Below, piece by piece: positions 25,186-36,800 of a stretch of 64,000 nt of DNA. Under the pieces are notes generated by a model. That model did no database searches. It saw nothing but the letters and a program-made list of their open reading frames with translations, and was not told where the DNA came from. Positions within the stretch are counted from its first letter, which is position 1, and every line of letters starts with the position of its first letter. The position numbers were made by a program, and so were the translations under genes. Origin of the DNA: Chalara sp. BL73 (taxonomy: Eukaryota; Ascomycota; Leotiomycetes; Helotiales); assembly GCA_918026815.1 (NCBI GenBank), contig CAKJVC010000042.1, forward strand, positions 186,001 to 250,000. The letters are read 5' to 3'.

Positions 25186-26552
25186 TTACGCCGTAACAGC
25201 GTGCTGTGACATATATTGAGCAAATGCTTGCTACAGAGCGTGTTAGCAGTGGATCTCAAATAAATTTACAGAGGACATACCGGATTTCTGGTCTGCAAAA
25301 AGACCGTTCCAGGACCGGTGAACTTGCAAACAAGGCCTTCCCCTGACACCATTCCTGACATCATACCACCAGAAGCCACTCTTTCGAGGATGTACTTCGT
25401 GTTCCACGCCACCAGATGGCCGTTATCGACGATGTATCTTTCGCCATCGGCCAACTTACTCTTATTAGCACGTCTCTCGCTTAAAAAGGGGGTTTCAAGG
25501 ACTTACATCTTTGCGAATAATAGCACCGAAACTGGTAATCCATAACAGACCAACACCGGATATTCTATAGACGAACAGTCCTTCTCCTGAGAACATAGCC
25601 TTACCTAGGCCCTGCCTTTTGTAGTCTTTTACAACTCCCTGCGTGCAAGCCAAGAACGCATCCCGGCCAACGGACCACTCTTCATTTCCGCCTAGTCGGA
25701 TATTTGTGATATCACCAATCGCCGACGGCGCAAACAAGACTTCCCCTGGGCCGGTGTAGGTCGAGGTGGTCATCTCGCCACCAATAAGCATTTTCTTCAT
25801 GGAGAATTTAACAGCTCCTTTCAGTGTGACAGTTGGGGTCATTGCAATCATCGCACCAGGTTTTGCAGTCAAAGGACAACCCATCGCTAACTGAACGGTA
25901 AGAACACTGTTCGTATCTCGATGACTGATCCGATAGCTTCCTCCATTGAAAATGCCAACATCATCCTGGGTAGTGCTAGCTCCCACGAAATGAGCCGCAG
26001 AAGGAGCACCATGATCGAGGTTCGCAGCTTGGCTCGTGTCTAACGGACTCTTCTCATCTGGATGCGCTACATGAGCTCCTGCTGGTGGAGCGTGCTGCCC
26101 ATAACTGGGCAAACCTTGCTGGGGTTGTGGTGATTGAGGCTGTTGGTATTGCTGCTGCTGCTGCAATGGTGGAGAGGCGATGGGTTGCTGGTATGAAGCC
26201 CGGTGCGAGAAGTTTGGAGGAGGGGATTGGTAGTGTTGCTGAACTTGAGGCGGGGTCTGCTGGGATTGCGGAGGAGGTGGGGGGTAGCTTGATTGCTGCT
26301 GCTGCCCCGGAGAAGGTTGTGGTGGAGGAGGATAGTACTGGGCGTGGGATTGCTGTTGTGGAGGAGAAGAATTTGGAGGAGGAGCATATTGCTGCTGCGG
26401 AACTACACCAAAAGAGGTCAGCGATTTCGAGAGGTTGATTTGAGACTTTTGCTCTACCTCCATTTCCGCCAGGTCCAGGCGGGGCTGATTGAAGTTAGCT
26501 TTTTATCGCCCGGATGTTTCGCAGTATGCTTACGAGGATAGTAACCAGACAT
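25186..26552 (-). CDS. AIM24: AIM24 family protein with Pro/Gln-rich N-terminus
   Basis: Five exons read downwards: 26552-26534, 26484-26458, 26402-25507, 25454-25281 and 25230-25186; 386 residues. The start [15 protein letters not shown] is built from two tiny exons (19 and 27 nt) before the Pro/Gln-rich region ([16 protein letters not shown] and on to about residue 125). The AIM24/TRAP-like beta-sandwich follows: [79 protein letters not shown] and [19 protein letters not shown]. In yeast Aim24 is mitochondrial and supports MICOS integrity; this proline-rich version lacks an obvious presequence, so it may be cytosolic. Introns are 49-55 nt. A reading that skips the intron 26403-26457 breaks the frame. 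Confidence 0.9.
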
Positions 26553-27392
26553 GATCAAGCTCTTGATTGATTGTTTTCAAAAAATCACTCAAATGGGTAC
26601 TTTCGGGAGCCCCTTATACTCCGAACCTCGAGTTTTCCAGCTGAAAGTTGGGCTGGAAAGGTCAAGTCAGCCTTGTGGACCCCGCAGTTCAGGATAGGAA
26701 GCTCTCACTAGCTCAGCAGCTCTTTGACAGCTATTGAACTCTTTGGATTGAGGAATACTTTCGTCCTTGTGAGAAGGAGCTATATACCAAATAATGAGTA
26801 GCAAACCACAAAACGAAAAATCCAGAGAAGAAATAGAGCCCAAAGCTGGAAAAGAAGTCAAGAGCTCAGGCAGCTTCCCACGCGCTGACATTAGCGTGAG
26901 GATGGCGGGGGCTGTGTCTATTTGCGGCATCCGATTGTTGGCCAAGCTACTCTGTCCAATGAACAAGCGTTTGCCATGGTCCATCGAAGGCGATTTCGTG
27001 AGTGCGAGGGAATTGATAAAGAGAGTTGGGCCGGGCGCTTAGGCATGTATGGGCAAACTTGGCGCGCTGTTATTAGCAGCGTTTATATGATACCCTTAGA
27101 ATAGACAGAGCATGAACATTTTGTGCTACCTTTTAGTGGGAAGAAAGGTTGCAACCTCCGGATGCAATTGACAAGATTCGGAAACAGACAGATAGGAAAA
27201 TCACAACTAAGGATAGAAAAATCATCAGATGATTTGTTACAGTAACCTATCTAGCTGCTTTTTCCTTTTTCCTTCGCAAACCACCAAATGCCAGTATGCA
27301 GAGATATCCCGATTGCCAAAGCATGTATAGTGCTCCCCATACCGTCCAAAGAGAGATTCGTAATGCCATGACCACTCAAAATAACAACCACT
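26553..27392. other. Intergenic region with ambiguous small reading frames
   Basis: Two overlapping ATG-started frames occur here, one on each strand (26667-26984 minus, 105 codons, with one hydrophobic stretch FSFCGLLLIIWYIAP; 26794-27042 plus, 82 codons). Neither shows a family motif and I cannot choose between them, so neither is called as a gene. Confidence 0.4.
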
Positions 27393-28551
27393 TTATCCTT
27401 GCTGTCTGCGTCTCTTTCCGACTTGGGCTGAGAAACCTGTCTTGATGGCAGTGACGCTGCGTCGGGACCCACACGAGTTGCAGGTGATGAAGTACAATCG
27501 GTTCTCTCCCTTGTTGAGCTCGGTATCGGGCATTTTGCAGGTCTTGCAGGTAACATATTCCACTATATTCTCGTTAGTATGAGAGCTGGCACTTGATAGC
27601 TTTGCTAAGCTTACTAATATATCTTCTCAACACGTTCTCAATCTGCTTCTGCTGGAAACGACCTTTGATAACAAGACGTCTGCTGCCATCCACGGAACCA
27701 CTGGTACCCAACTCAGCAAATAGATATGAAGTAACATGCTCATCCGTTCTTTTCATTCGCTTGCAGATCTCAGCAATATTGGCGAAAATAGTCTTCTTGT
27801 TTCCTTCACGCAAGCACTGAGGAGGAGGAATCTTGTAACTACGGGAACCGCTTGAGGCATGGTCGGGATTCTTTTGTGCGAGAAGGGTGAAAAATCGAGA
27901 GAGGAGGGCTTCGTAGCCGATCAGTCTTGTGTCATCGTGCTCCCAGATGCCAGTTCCTTTCTCCATATCACCCAGATCTTCCGGTTGTGCCTCTGCGGAT
28001 GTCGCACCCTCAGCACCTTCTTCGCCATCGACGTTGAGAGCTGCAAGCTTAGATGCAAAATCGTCTTCGGAAGTCTCTTTAGGCTTCTTGCTCCTCTTCT
28101 TTTTCTTGAGCGAAGATAGATCTAGCCCTCCGTCGGCAGCGGATTCAGGGTCGCCACCGTCCTCTCCCTCGCCATCCTCAACCTTAAGCGTCTTGCTCTT
28201 CTTCTTCTTTTTCATGCCCTTAAACATATCGGCAGAGTCATCTTTTGAGGCTGCCTCGTTATCTTCGAGACCTTGGGGCGGGTCAGTGACTGTAACTAAA
28301 TCTGCAAGGCATTTTAACGTACTATGCGACTGTGCAGTCTCCTTGTCATCATGGCCGCCCTCCGACATTGTGACCTCTCCGTTCTCGTCTACGATTGTAG
28401 TCCCTTCGCTGAAAGCAACAGATTTTCGTGGTTTCCGCTCCGGCTTAACTTCCTGTAATAATGATGTTAATATGTGTGTTTCAAGCGGGGATGTGGCATC
28501 GAGGTGGGGTGTGCTGCCGAATGAAACAAAAATACGACTTACATCCACCAT
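27393..28551 (-). CDS. SUI3: Translation initiation factor eIF2 subunit beta
   Basis: Three exons read downwards: 28551-28543 (9 nt, Met-Val-Asp), 28452-27615 and 27562-27393; 338 residues. The protein brings Met-tRNAi to the 40S subunit as part of the eIF2 ternary complex. Lysine blocks typical for binding eIF5 and eIF2B are visible ([12 protein letters not shown] and [12 protein letters not shown]). The core has [33 protein letters not shown] and [18 protein letters not shown], then the C-terminal C4 zinc finger C-x2-C-x18-C-x2-C (CKTC...CNSC) and the basic tail [13 protein letters not shown]. The start after a 90-nt first intron is preferred, because the upstream open frame merely reads through leader sequence. 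Confidence 0.95.
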
Positions 28552-28917
28552 GATCGCAATTTGTGGCTTTCCGAGTTTCTTCGTGTAACGTGTAGTCCGC
28601 AGGTTCGAAATAGTGTAGGTTTCGAGGCTGTCTTTTCTTGTGATTTTTGTCTTGGGAATGTAGTGCAGACTCAAGTTCAAATCCAGAATAAAATAGTCAA
28701 AGGTGACTCAATTTGATTTTCACGTGACCTATCTCGGCACGTCACCTTCGCGTAGCTTTGGTGCAGCGAGGCAATTCGAGCTTCGACGTAGCGACAGTCT
28801 ACAACTAATTCCAAATCACATTCGATTCCCGCCAGACATCCAATGCATCCACGTTGCAGGCGGTAGCGCTTTCTGTGCTTCTTATAATTACAATAACTAC
28901 AAAGCCATCACGCAACA
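28552..28917. promoter_or_regulatory. Bidirectional promoter, SUI3 / MIM2-like
   Basis: 366 bp separate the start codons of eIF2-beta (leftward) and the Mim2-like gene (rightward). Contains a TCACGTGACC palindromic core (about 28719-28728) that could bind a bHLH factor. Function is inferred from position only. Confidence 0.5.
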
Positions 28918-29307
28918 ATGTCTACATCAGACTCATACATCATCCAAGATGCCATATCCGAACCGTCTTACGAAGAAGACGACCTTGATTCTCTGCCATC
29001 ATCTATAGACAGCAGTGATCTGGATAGTGAGGAATCGTCAGATGCAGAGAAGGAATGGGAGGCGAGCCTGCAGCAGCTAGAATTGGTGCTGACTATGGTT
29101 ATTATCCCGTATGCTGGGAAGTACTTCGGCCGGAAATTTGCGTATTATAGTGAGTATAGCTTCAGAGATTGGGGATTGGAATATATACTGATTTCTTTGG
29201 TAGGCTGGGCGAAATGGATGGAGTGGATGTACCCTGTTGAGGTGCGATTCACGAATAAGACGACCTTCAAGGCTGCTGGTGCTGTTGAAGCTGCTGCTTC
29301 GTTGTGA
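28918..29307 (+). CDS. MIM2: Mim2-like mitochondrial outer-membrane import protein
   Basis: Two exons: 28918-29149 and 29204-29307; 111 residues, intron 54 nt with an ATACTGAT branch region. The N-terminal half is acidic (SYEEDDLDSLPSS, SDLDSEESSDAEKEWE). A short membrane-spanning or membrane-associated segment follows: LVLTMVIIPYAGKYFGRKFAYYSWAKWMEWMYPVEV. A small acidic N-terminus with a central helix containing G-K-x-x-G-R-K and aromatic residues fits fungal Mim2, which with Mim1 inserts multi-span outer-membrane proteins. Assignment is from memory of the family's look, so moderate. An unspliced reading stays open, but the spliced one gives the better match. Confidence 0.6.
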   Translation: MSTSDSYIIQDAISEPSYEEDDLDSLPSSIDSSDLDSEESSDAEKEWEASLQQLELVLTMVIIPYAGKYFGRKFAYYSEYSFRDWGLEYILISLVGWAKWMEWMYPVEVRFTNKTTFKAAGAVEAAASL

Positions 29308-30135
29308 TAGGCACCATTGAGGAGAGACGACACTCACCGATACACATCATGTCTACTCGCAGGACATAATATCTTCTGTCACCTACAGGATTGGCGTACG
29401 CTCTAGCTGAACGAGGTACATCCCATGGCTCATGTGTAATGAGTTTTATGGTAATGCAGCAGATTGGGGAGCCGCCATGCACAAAATAACGGCATGTATA
29501 AAGCGAAATGGGTAAATTATGGAGGTAGAGCTCTAAATTTGTTGTACATAAAGGAGTATTGTCAGGAGCGTAGTATATGAGAAGAACGCTCCATAATTGT
29601 TTAGGCTCATGCTCTGATGAATGCTGCTTTCTTCTCTGAGTCTATTTGCCAACACTCGATGCCCTAGTCCATTATTTTGTGCATGTGGAATTGCTGTGAG
29701 ACGGCTTTCTCATAAGCAGACAAGTATATTAATATCGTGCCAAGTTATTGTAAAGTATCAAGAAGTAGCTCAGAAACAGAGTGATGATACTACAAATCAA
29801 GGGATTAATTCGTTTGCCTCCGCATAACCTTGTCATGATATACATATTAGGTATTCTAAAGCCATGCCACAAGCTGTCGACCAGCCATAGATACCCATAA
29901 CCCTACAACGCAACGCCTTTTTTGAATCAGAATTTCCTCCACCCATCATTCCTATGTTTTCATAACGCCGTTGCTGATGTTTTACCCCAATTTCCCATAT
30001 GTTCCAAGTAACTACGGGTTTCCGCATTGGATGTCTAGACGACTCCTACACAAATTCGTTAGCTTCTATGCCATAGACAAGGCAACAAGCACGCAGTCGG
30101 ATCGTATAGAGCATAGGACCGCTCACCAGTTATGT
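29308..30135. other. Intergenic region between convergent genes
   Basis: 828 bp between the Mim2-like gene (+) and the MARVEL gene (-). No supported feature. Confidence 0.45.
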
Positions 30136-30680
30136 TTAAACCTGGGACATGGACGGCCCGCCTCTGCGAATGCCTCCGCCGACGCTTCCACGGCTGTTGA
30201 GCGCCGTGATAGCAAGGGTAGCGGCGAAAGTGACGAATAGGAACCAGAAGAATGCGGTTGCAGCCTGTAGTTCGTGGCAACGCTTTGATGGGTTGTGCGA
30301 GCCGTTTGTTAAACTATTGCTGGTGATATAGCTCTGTTATCGAGTTAGCAATTGTATTTTGAACAGATATAGGAAATTCGCACCTTGTTGCCACAGCTAT
30401 GGACGCCGAGCTTAGCCGCGAGCACAACACCGGCGATGAAGTTGAAGAGGAGGGCGAGGCCATCTATAGCCAAGAGTGCAATTGGCAAAGCGACTTCCCG
30501 GACTGCTGCTGCGATGCCAATAATGACAACTATCCACGACCATACGGCTGCGAAGATTGCATAGTTAACGGCGCCAGGATTGCCTGCAAACGCTTCTGCG
30601 ATCACATTTCCTACAAGGGCTGTAACGATAATGAGGAGGACGACTTGGAGACCTCTCAGAGCAATCAAAGGAATCTGCAT
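30136..30680 (-). CDS. MARVEL-domain membrane protein, Nce102-like
   Basis: Two exons read downwards: 30680-30384 and 30333-30136; 164 residues, intron 50 nt with a TGCTAAC branch site. Four hydrophobic segments: LQVVLLIIVTALVGNVIAEA, FAAVWSWIVVIIGIAAAV, LPIALLAIDGLALLFNFIAGVVLAAKLG and AFFWFLFVTFAATLAITAL. Between the last two lies a Cys-containing lumenal loop (HSCGNKSYITSNS...KRCHELQAATA). The C-terminus GGGIRRGGPSMSQV is characteristic of ascomycete Nce102-type proteins, which organise the plasma-membrane compartment of Can1/eisosomes and respond to sphingolipids. The start is the first ATG of the open frame. Confidence 0.85.
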
Positions 30681-31674
30681 GTTGAAGATTGTTGGAGATA
30701 TGTAAGGCGATGTGGGATTTCAGAGCGATTTTATTTTCAAGGAGTTGAGGTGTCAGATGTTTTGAGCTTGGGTTGCGCAGGTAAACAGTTTGACTTTGTA
30801 CTCGGAAGAGCTGGGGAGCTCTAAACTGCCGATGACGACGGATGACCTTAAGAACGTATGACGCAGTTCCACGCCTTTCTCAATTGGGTCTAACCTTTGG
30901 AAAAGACTTCAACCCCAGCGACGTTCTCGAATGCTGATGATGCTTACTTGGTAGACTTTAGCAGCCTGCCACAGGTAGTACAGTTAATGTAGTTTGTAGT
31001 TTGTATGAGCGGTTTGGAGTTTTTGTTTTATGGCTGTGAAAGCAGTTTCTTGGAAATAAAAAGCCCTCATTGTTGTCTTATAGGAGTCGAGTGACCGGGC
31101 AACACCCACAAAGCTTACACTGCCGCGCAATCATAGCCACCCATCCTTCTTCCATCGCTGATCCCAACACAGCGCGGCTAGTTTGTTTCATCCATATCGT
31201 GTTATGATTCGTTCTTATGATCCTTCACTTGTTTGATGTGCCGCGATGCCTTTCCTTCCGAAAGGCCAAACAACTGTCCAAGCTCCTGGGGAAGCGGATC
31301 GCCATGACGAAGGCGGCGGCAAGCTCCTACAAGATCTATGTCTTAGCCCTTCAAGCCGAATTTATTCTAGGAAATGGCTCGAGTCTTTTTGTTTGTTTAC
31401 CTTATTGTCCTTCTAAAAGGGAAGAGAGGGGGGGGGAGAACATTGTAAAAGAATCTGACGAGGTTCTCCGAATCCGCCCACAGGCTCCAGAGTTTGATAT
31501 ATTACAATGTGCTGAACTGCCGGCCAAGCCAAGAGTCAGTGCCGTTGTACCTTGTCAGAAATATTCTCAACGAATGGCTTCATGAGTGCAACGAATATCT
31601 ATCATATTTGACCATACCGTCGTGGAGTATTTTACACACTAGTCCTACATACATCCCTTGCCCATCTAATGTTT
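30681..31674. other. Intergenic region
   Basis: Upstream of the MARVEL gene and downstream of COQ2. A G-run lies near 31430-31436. No feature supported. Confidence 0.45.
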
Positions 31675-32934
31675 CTATTCGTCTGGCATCTCTTGCTTGG
31701 ATGACATGCTATCTGTTTTGGCATAGAATCGCAGAAGATAATCTCCTCCCAGTCCCGCTGAAATGGCACCGCCAGTCAACAAGCAGCCATTCACAAACCA
31801 CCACCAACAATCTTTTACACTCTTCAAGTTGACTCTCTTGATCATGATGGCAAGTGTGACTCCGGCTCCACCGCAGCTTCCGGCAAAGAATGCGGGACTA
31901 GCACCAGCTGCAAATCCAGCGGCTGCAAGTAATCCAATCTGTGTAACAGCAAGCCCAGATAGGATCTGCTTAGTTTGCGCATCATGTCTCAAGGCAATGC
32001 TCTTGATCCCGGCCTTTGCGTCATCCTTGATATCCATATGTGCATATATCATGTCGTATAGAACGGTCCAGGCGATATTTGAGGCGTAAAGTAAACCTGC
32101 AGCAGTTAAGGCAGCATTATTGTGAAGTAGATCAACTCCAAGGGCGGGGAACCCCATGATAGCGCCCCAGGAGAATGTCAAGCCCAGCATTGCCTGTGGA
32201 TAGTGCGTTACTCGCTTTGCTAATGGATACGCAGTTACAAAGAGCAAGCTAGGGATACCGTAGAAAAGACATTGATATGGGAATTGAACAAGTATGCCCA
32301 GCCCGGCAATAAGCTGAACCCCAGTGAAGGCTAAGGCATTAAAAGGTGTGACCGCACCGCGTGCGATCGGCCGCAGTCGAGTTCTTCGTACATGCGGGTC
32401 GAGATTTCGATCCCAAAGATCATTAATAGTACACCCTGCACCTCTCATGATAAGGGCCCCACTAAAAAAAAGAAGAGAAGTTCCGACAACTGAAAGAGGT
32501 GATGCCATAGGAACGGCGAGAGGCGCGGCTAGTAAAGTAGAGAATAAGCAAGGAAAGAAAAGGTAGTAGGTGCCTGCCGGCTTGTCTAATCGCACGAGCT
32601 CTGCATAGGGTATCCATGACGCCGGGAGAAGTGATAGAGGGCCAGTAGTTGGTGGCGTGTATTCTGCTAACGGTGTGCTTTCGTTACTCAATGGCGAGCC
32701 GCTCAAAGTAGTAGATGCATTTCTGTTGGTAGAGAGATGAATAGTCCTCTTTGCATTTCTGTCGTTGAGTATTTTGCTACTTTGTGGTGGTAAGCTGCTG
32801 GTAGCTCTCAATGAAGTTAGATTGCAGCCGACTCTCATGCTACGTGTTCGCAAGCCCTTTTGAATTAAAGAGTTTCGGCAGCTTCCTGGAAGCTTCCGAA
32901 AGCCATTCACGAACCGAACACTTAGTGCACTCAT
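31675..32934 (-). CDS. COQ2: 4-hydroxybenzoate polyprenyltransferase (ubiquinone biosynthesis)
   Basis: Single exon, 419 residues. Attaches the polyprenyl chain to 4-hydroxybenzoate in the mitochondrial inner membrane, an early committed step of coenzyme Q synthesis. The first 90 residues are basic and rich in S, T and R (RFVNGFRKLPGSCRNSLIQK), consistent with a mitochondrial presequence. The UbiA signatures are both present: GAGCTINDLWDRNLD (about residues 165-180) and YDMIYAHMDIKDD (about 290-303), the two Asp-rich Mg-diphosphate sites. LVRLDKPAGTYYLFFPCLFS is the conserved first helix. About eight to nine hydrophobic helices follow. The C-terminus is SKQEMPDE. It diverges from the JmjC gene across about 0.9 kb. 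Confidence 0.96.
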   Translation of the reverse strand: MSALSVRFVNGFRKLPGSCRNSLIQKGLRTRSMRVGCNLTSLRATSSLPPQSSKILNDRNAKRTIHLSTNRNASTTLSGSPLSNESTPLAEYTPPTTGPLSLLPASWIPYAELVRLDKPAGTYYLFFPCLFSTLLAAPLAVPMASPLSVVGTSLLFFSGALIMRGAGCTINDLWDRNLDPHVRRTRLRPIARGAVTPFNALAFTGVQLIAGLGILVQFPYQCLFYGIPSLLFVTAYPLAKRVTHYPQAMLGLTFSWGAIMGFPALGVDLLHNNAALTAAGLLYASNIAWTVLYDMIYAHMDIKDDAKAGIKSIALRHDAQTKQILSGLAVTQIGLLAAAGFAAGASPAFFAGSCGGAGVTLAIMIKRVNLKSVKDCWWWFVNGCLLTGGAISAGLGGDYLLRFYAKTDSMSSKQEMPDE

Positions 32935-33870
32935 GATGAAAAGAGATTCTGTAATGGGTCAGTGCACAGAAGTTGGACAGAATTTGAACAGCGTTAACAA
33001 TCAAAAGAGAATGCACTTTGGACATAAGGAGCACCGAAGAAGTGTGACCTGTTGCATATGAGATTGTAGCACCCACACCTTCAAGCTTCCTCTTAATGAT
33101 ACATAATTGCCTTTTTGAGGACGACAAAGACACAGCATACTTACATGATGTATGGAGAGTGATACGACAGAGTAGCATGATCACGGACTGCCGGCTTATC
33201 TCATTAGCCACGGGACAGAATTTAACCTATTTGGGATGACAGGGATCAAAAATACACGTTGATGAGGATGAATGTTGAAGTTGAAGTTGAATCAAAAATC
33301 ACAACAACTAAGGTGTTGTGATTGGTTGGCAAGCCTAAGGTGAGTTGATGGTCCAAGCTTCAAGGCGGGGGCTAGACTTCTTCTGGCACATACATCTCAC
33401 TCACCTCTTCTGGCTTTGTTCCCTTCTCCTCTGTTGCATTGCAAAGGCGGCAGAACCGACAAACAAGAATACATCGCATGATGAGCTTCATTGGATTTTT
33501 TAGCTGGATTTAACCCCTTTATTTGGTGGTTGTGGGAGGAAACTTCGTGGTTTCCTTTATTTTGATGCGATCTCCGAACTTCACCTTTCGATTCGCAAGC
33601 ACATATTATTCACCTCCGACTAAAATCGCTACCGCGAAGATGCAAAACTAGCAAAGGTACGCTTTACTGGTTGCAAACAAAATACTCCTTCTCCGATTGC
33701 CTCGCTATTCCTGTGAAACTAAACCTCATCAAGACTAACTTTGGCAATATCAAGGCTGCTCTATACTTCTTGCAATCTCAAAATACAACGCAACTTCATG
33801 AGCATGAGCTGGGGGTCTTCTGGACAGAACGGCTCAGATATTCCAGTCTAGACCTTTTACGCTTGCGACC
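32935..33870. other. Divergent promoter region, COQ2 / JmjC gene
   Basis: 936 bp with no supported gene. An imperfect repeat of GTTGAAGTTGAA lies near 33275-33290. The short open frame running into the JmjC start in another frame is a shadow. Confidence 0.45.
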
Positions 33871-36800
33871 ATGCCTCCACTGTCACATCCCCAGGCCCAG
33901 TTTGTGCCGATCTCTCCAGACCTCGACCTTGCGGCGCTCGTCGATACCTCCCCTAATTTTGACCATGTTACCAGACTTCCAAAGGAGATGCTAAAGGGGC
34001 ACTCAGCTCAGAGCTTGGAACAATTGATCCTTCTACATGTCGTTATTGGTGGCAAGCCTCTCGTTATTGAAGGCTGGGAGGATCACCTAGACCCATACCT
34101 ATTCAGCCCAGATTGGCTACAAGCAAGCATGAATAAGGCTGGTGAGTTTGAAAAGACTAAGTGGCACGGTTTAGTATTGACTTTAGCAGAGCAAAAAGTC
34201 CGTGATATACCAAGTGGTGTCGATATTCCTATGACGATGGGTCATTACCTTAGGTCTATGGAGCAGCTCACGAACCAATTTACGGCTGTCAATTATCGAA
34301 ATCCCAAACGGCAACGGCTATATTTGAAGGATATCGACTGTCCAGAGGACTGGGCGAAAGACTTACAATCATTAATCCCGGAGACATTCTATTATCTGAA
34401 CGAATGCATAGAGAGCAGGACTGGAGGCGATGGTGCAACTCTGGAGCCCAACGAATATGGCCAAATGAGATATGGCAAAGGAGCTGCACCTGCTGGCGAC
34501 TTGATGAGCAGTCTTCCTGTCGAAATGCAAGCCCTTAATATGATGTGTTATATCGGCCATGAGGGAACTTACACGCCAGCTCATCGTGAAATGTGTGCTA
34601 GTTTGGGACATAATCTTATGGTCGAAACGTCTCAAGACAGTAAAGGCGAGAAGGCTGGAAGTTCCCTTTGGTTTATGACAGAGACAAAGGAGCGAGAGGT
34701 CGTGTCAGAATATTTCCTATCAATGCTAGGCCATGATATAGAAGTCGAAAAGCACTTTGCACAAATCAATGCATGGAAAAAGGCTCCATTTAACGTTTGG
34801 GTCGTGGAACAGAGAATCGGTGACCTTATTTTAATTCCTCCTTTGGCTCCGCATCAGGTCTGGAACAGAGGAACCCGAACTATGAAAGCTGCATGGAACC
34901 GTACGACAGTTGATACTCTGGAACTTGCACTACATGAGGCGTTACCAAGGGCTCGATTAGTTTGTCGAGACGAGCAGTACAAGAATAAAGCAATTGTTTA
35001 TTATACATTGACGAAATACTACGCTCTACTTCAACGCGATACGATAGAGCCCAAGATGTGGAGATATGGGCGTATTAAGCAATTGCTCGAGGATTTCAAA
35101 CGGCTGTTTGCCCTGTATACTGAAATTCTCGTCAGTGAAATGTTCGCTGCTAATCTTCCTACGGAGTTAGATGTGGAGATGGTACCATACGATTCGAATA
35201 TAACTTGCTCCTATTGTAGAGGCAACATCTTCAATCGCTTCCTTACTTGTCGATCTTGCGTGGAGTATGGTTCTAACGGTGAGGAGGATACTTATGACAT
35301 ATGCATGGAGTGCTTTGCTATGGGTCGTTCCTGTGCATGTGTTTCAAACTTGAGTTGGGTTGAGCAGTGGGAGTGGTCTAAATTGACCCAAAACTACGAA
35401 ACGTGGCGACAAATGCTGGTCCAGTGCGACGGATTCTTCGACATTCAAAAGTCACCTCAGCCCGTTGAGGTTGCGCGGAAACGATATGGCCGGAAACCAG
35501 TTGCACAGGTCTGCCAGGAGCAACTGAAGCTACGACCTTGGAAGGATATCAAGAACGCTTTGCCATCACCAGAAATCTCTGAAGATGAGCCTGATGTGGA
35601 TGATGAAGGGCGCATCAAGAAGAAGAAAGGCGGCAAAAGCAGACATCTAAAACTAGTAAAAGGTAAAACCCATTCATGCCACATATGTTTTCACCAGGAG
35701 TGGAATTGGAAGCTCGCATTTTGTACTACATGCAATCTTGCCTACTGCTATGGGGTGTTGTGGCGAGCGTTTGATTTGATGCCTCAGGATGTGATGGAGG
35801 ACCGAGATTGGTCATGCCCAAGGTGTTTGCATATATGTTCTTGCGGAAAGTGTCGGAAAAATCCTTCCCAAAAGCCATATGCTCCCAAGGGAACGCTCCT
35901 TGGACACGATACGAAGAAAGTTGCCGATTTCCGAAGTGTCGAGAGTTTGGTTGATTTTTCCAAAACCAACCTCACATGGCTTCGTGGAGAAAACGATGAC
36001 AACCCTCATGAGTCTGCACGAATGAAGAAACTCAAGGAAAAGGCTGAAGCTGAGAAAGCTCGTGAAGATGTGATTGACGAGAGCTATCTTGATAATGGTA
36101 ATAATGACACGGGAGCGGCTGATCAGACTGAAGATGATATTTTGGACATCGATCCACAACTACTTAGCATGAATCTGCCGTCGGAGGTCAACGACACATA
36201 TCGAAATCCACTTGAATCAGGTACTAACGGCCACAAGATGAATGGCACCGAGGGCACATTAGAAGAGCAATCACAGCATTGGCATGGTGACGATGATTTT
36301 GGTGGCGTTGATTTCGATTCCTTTATTGAAGAGAACCCTAATTATTCATCAGGACTAACTGCGCCAGTTGCGCCTATGGTTGCTCCAGATGAACTTGTTG
36401 CTCCTCCTGCATCCATTGCTCCGAAGCGGATGATGGGTATCGGATATTATCAGCAAGAAAGGAATGGTATTGACAAAATTCTATATGACCCTCCCAGCAA
36501 TGAAGCAGCAACAACAAACAAGTCACCAGTAACTGCACCTATACTTGCTAGCCTTGCACTTTCCGACATTTTGCCACAAGAAGATATCTCTAAGAAAAGG
36601 AAGCATGGAGCTGGACACGATGATGATACCGAATTCTTCGCGAATAAGAAACAGAAGAAAGCCGCTGAAGTTAAGAAGCAAGTTGGGATACTAGAAATAG
36701 AAGTCTCGGATATTGATGACGGAATCCACGACAAGAGATCCAAGCAACGACAACCTCCTAGGAACATTCCCAAACCTCAAACCTACACGGATGTGGGCGA

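Noticed and set aside
26667..27042. Two overlapping small genes on opposite strands
   Set aside because: Both start with ATG, but neither has recognisable features and evidence cannot separate them.
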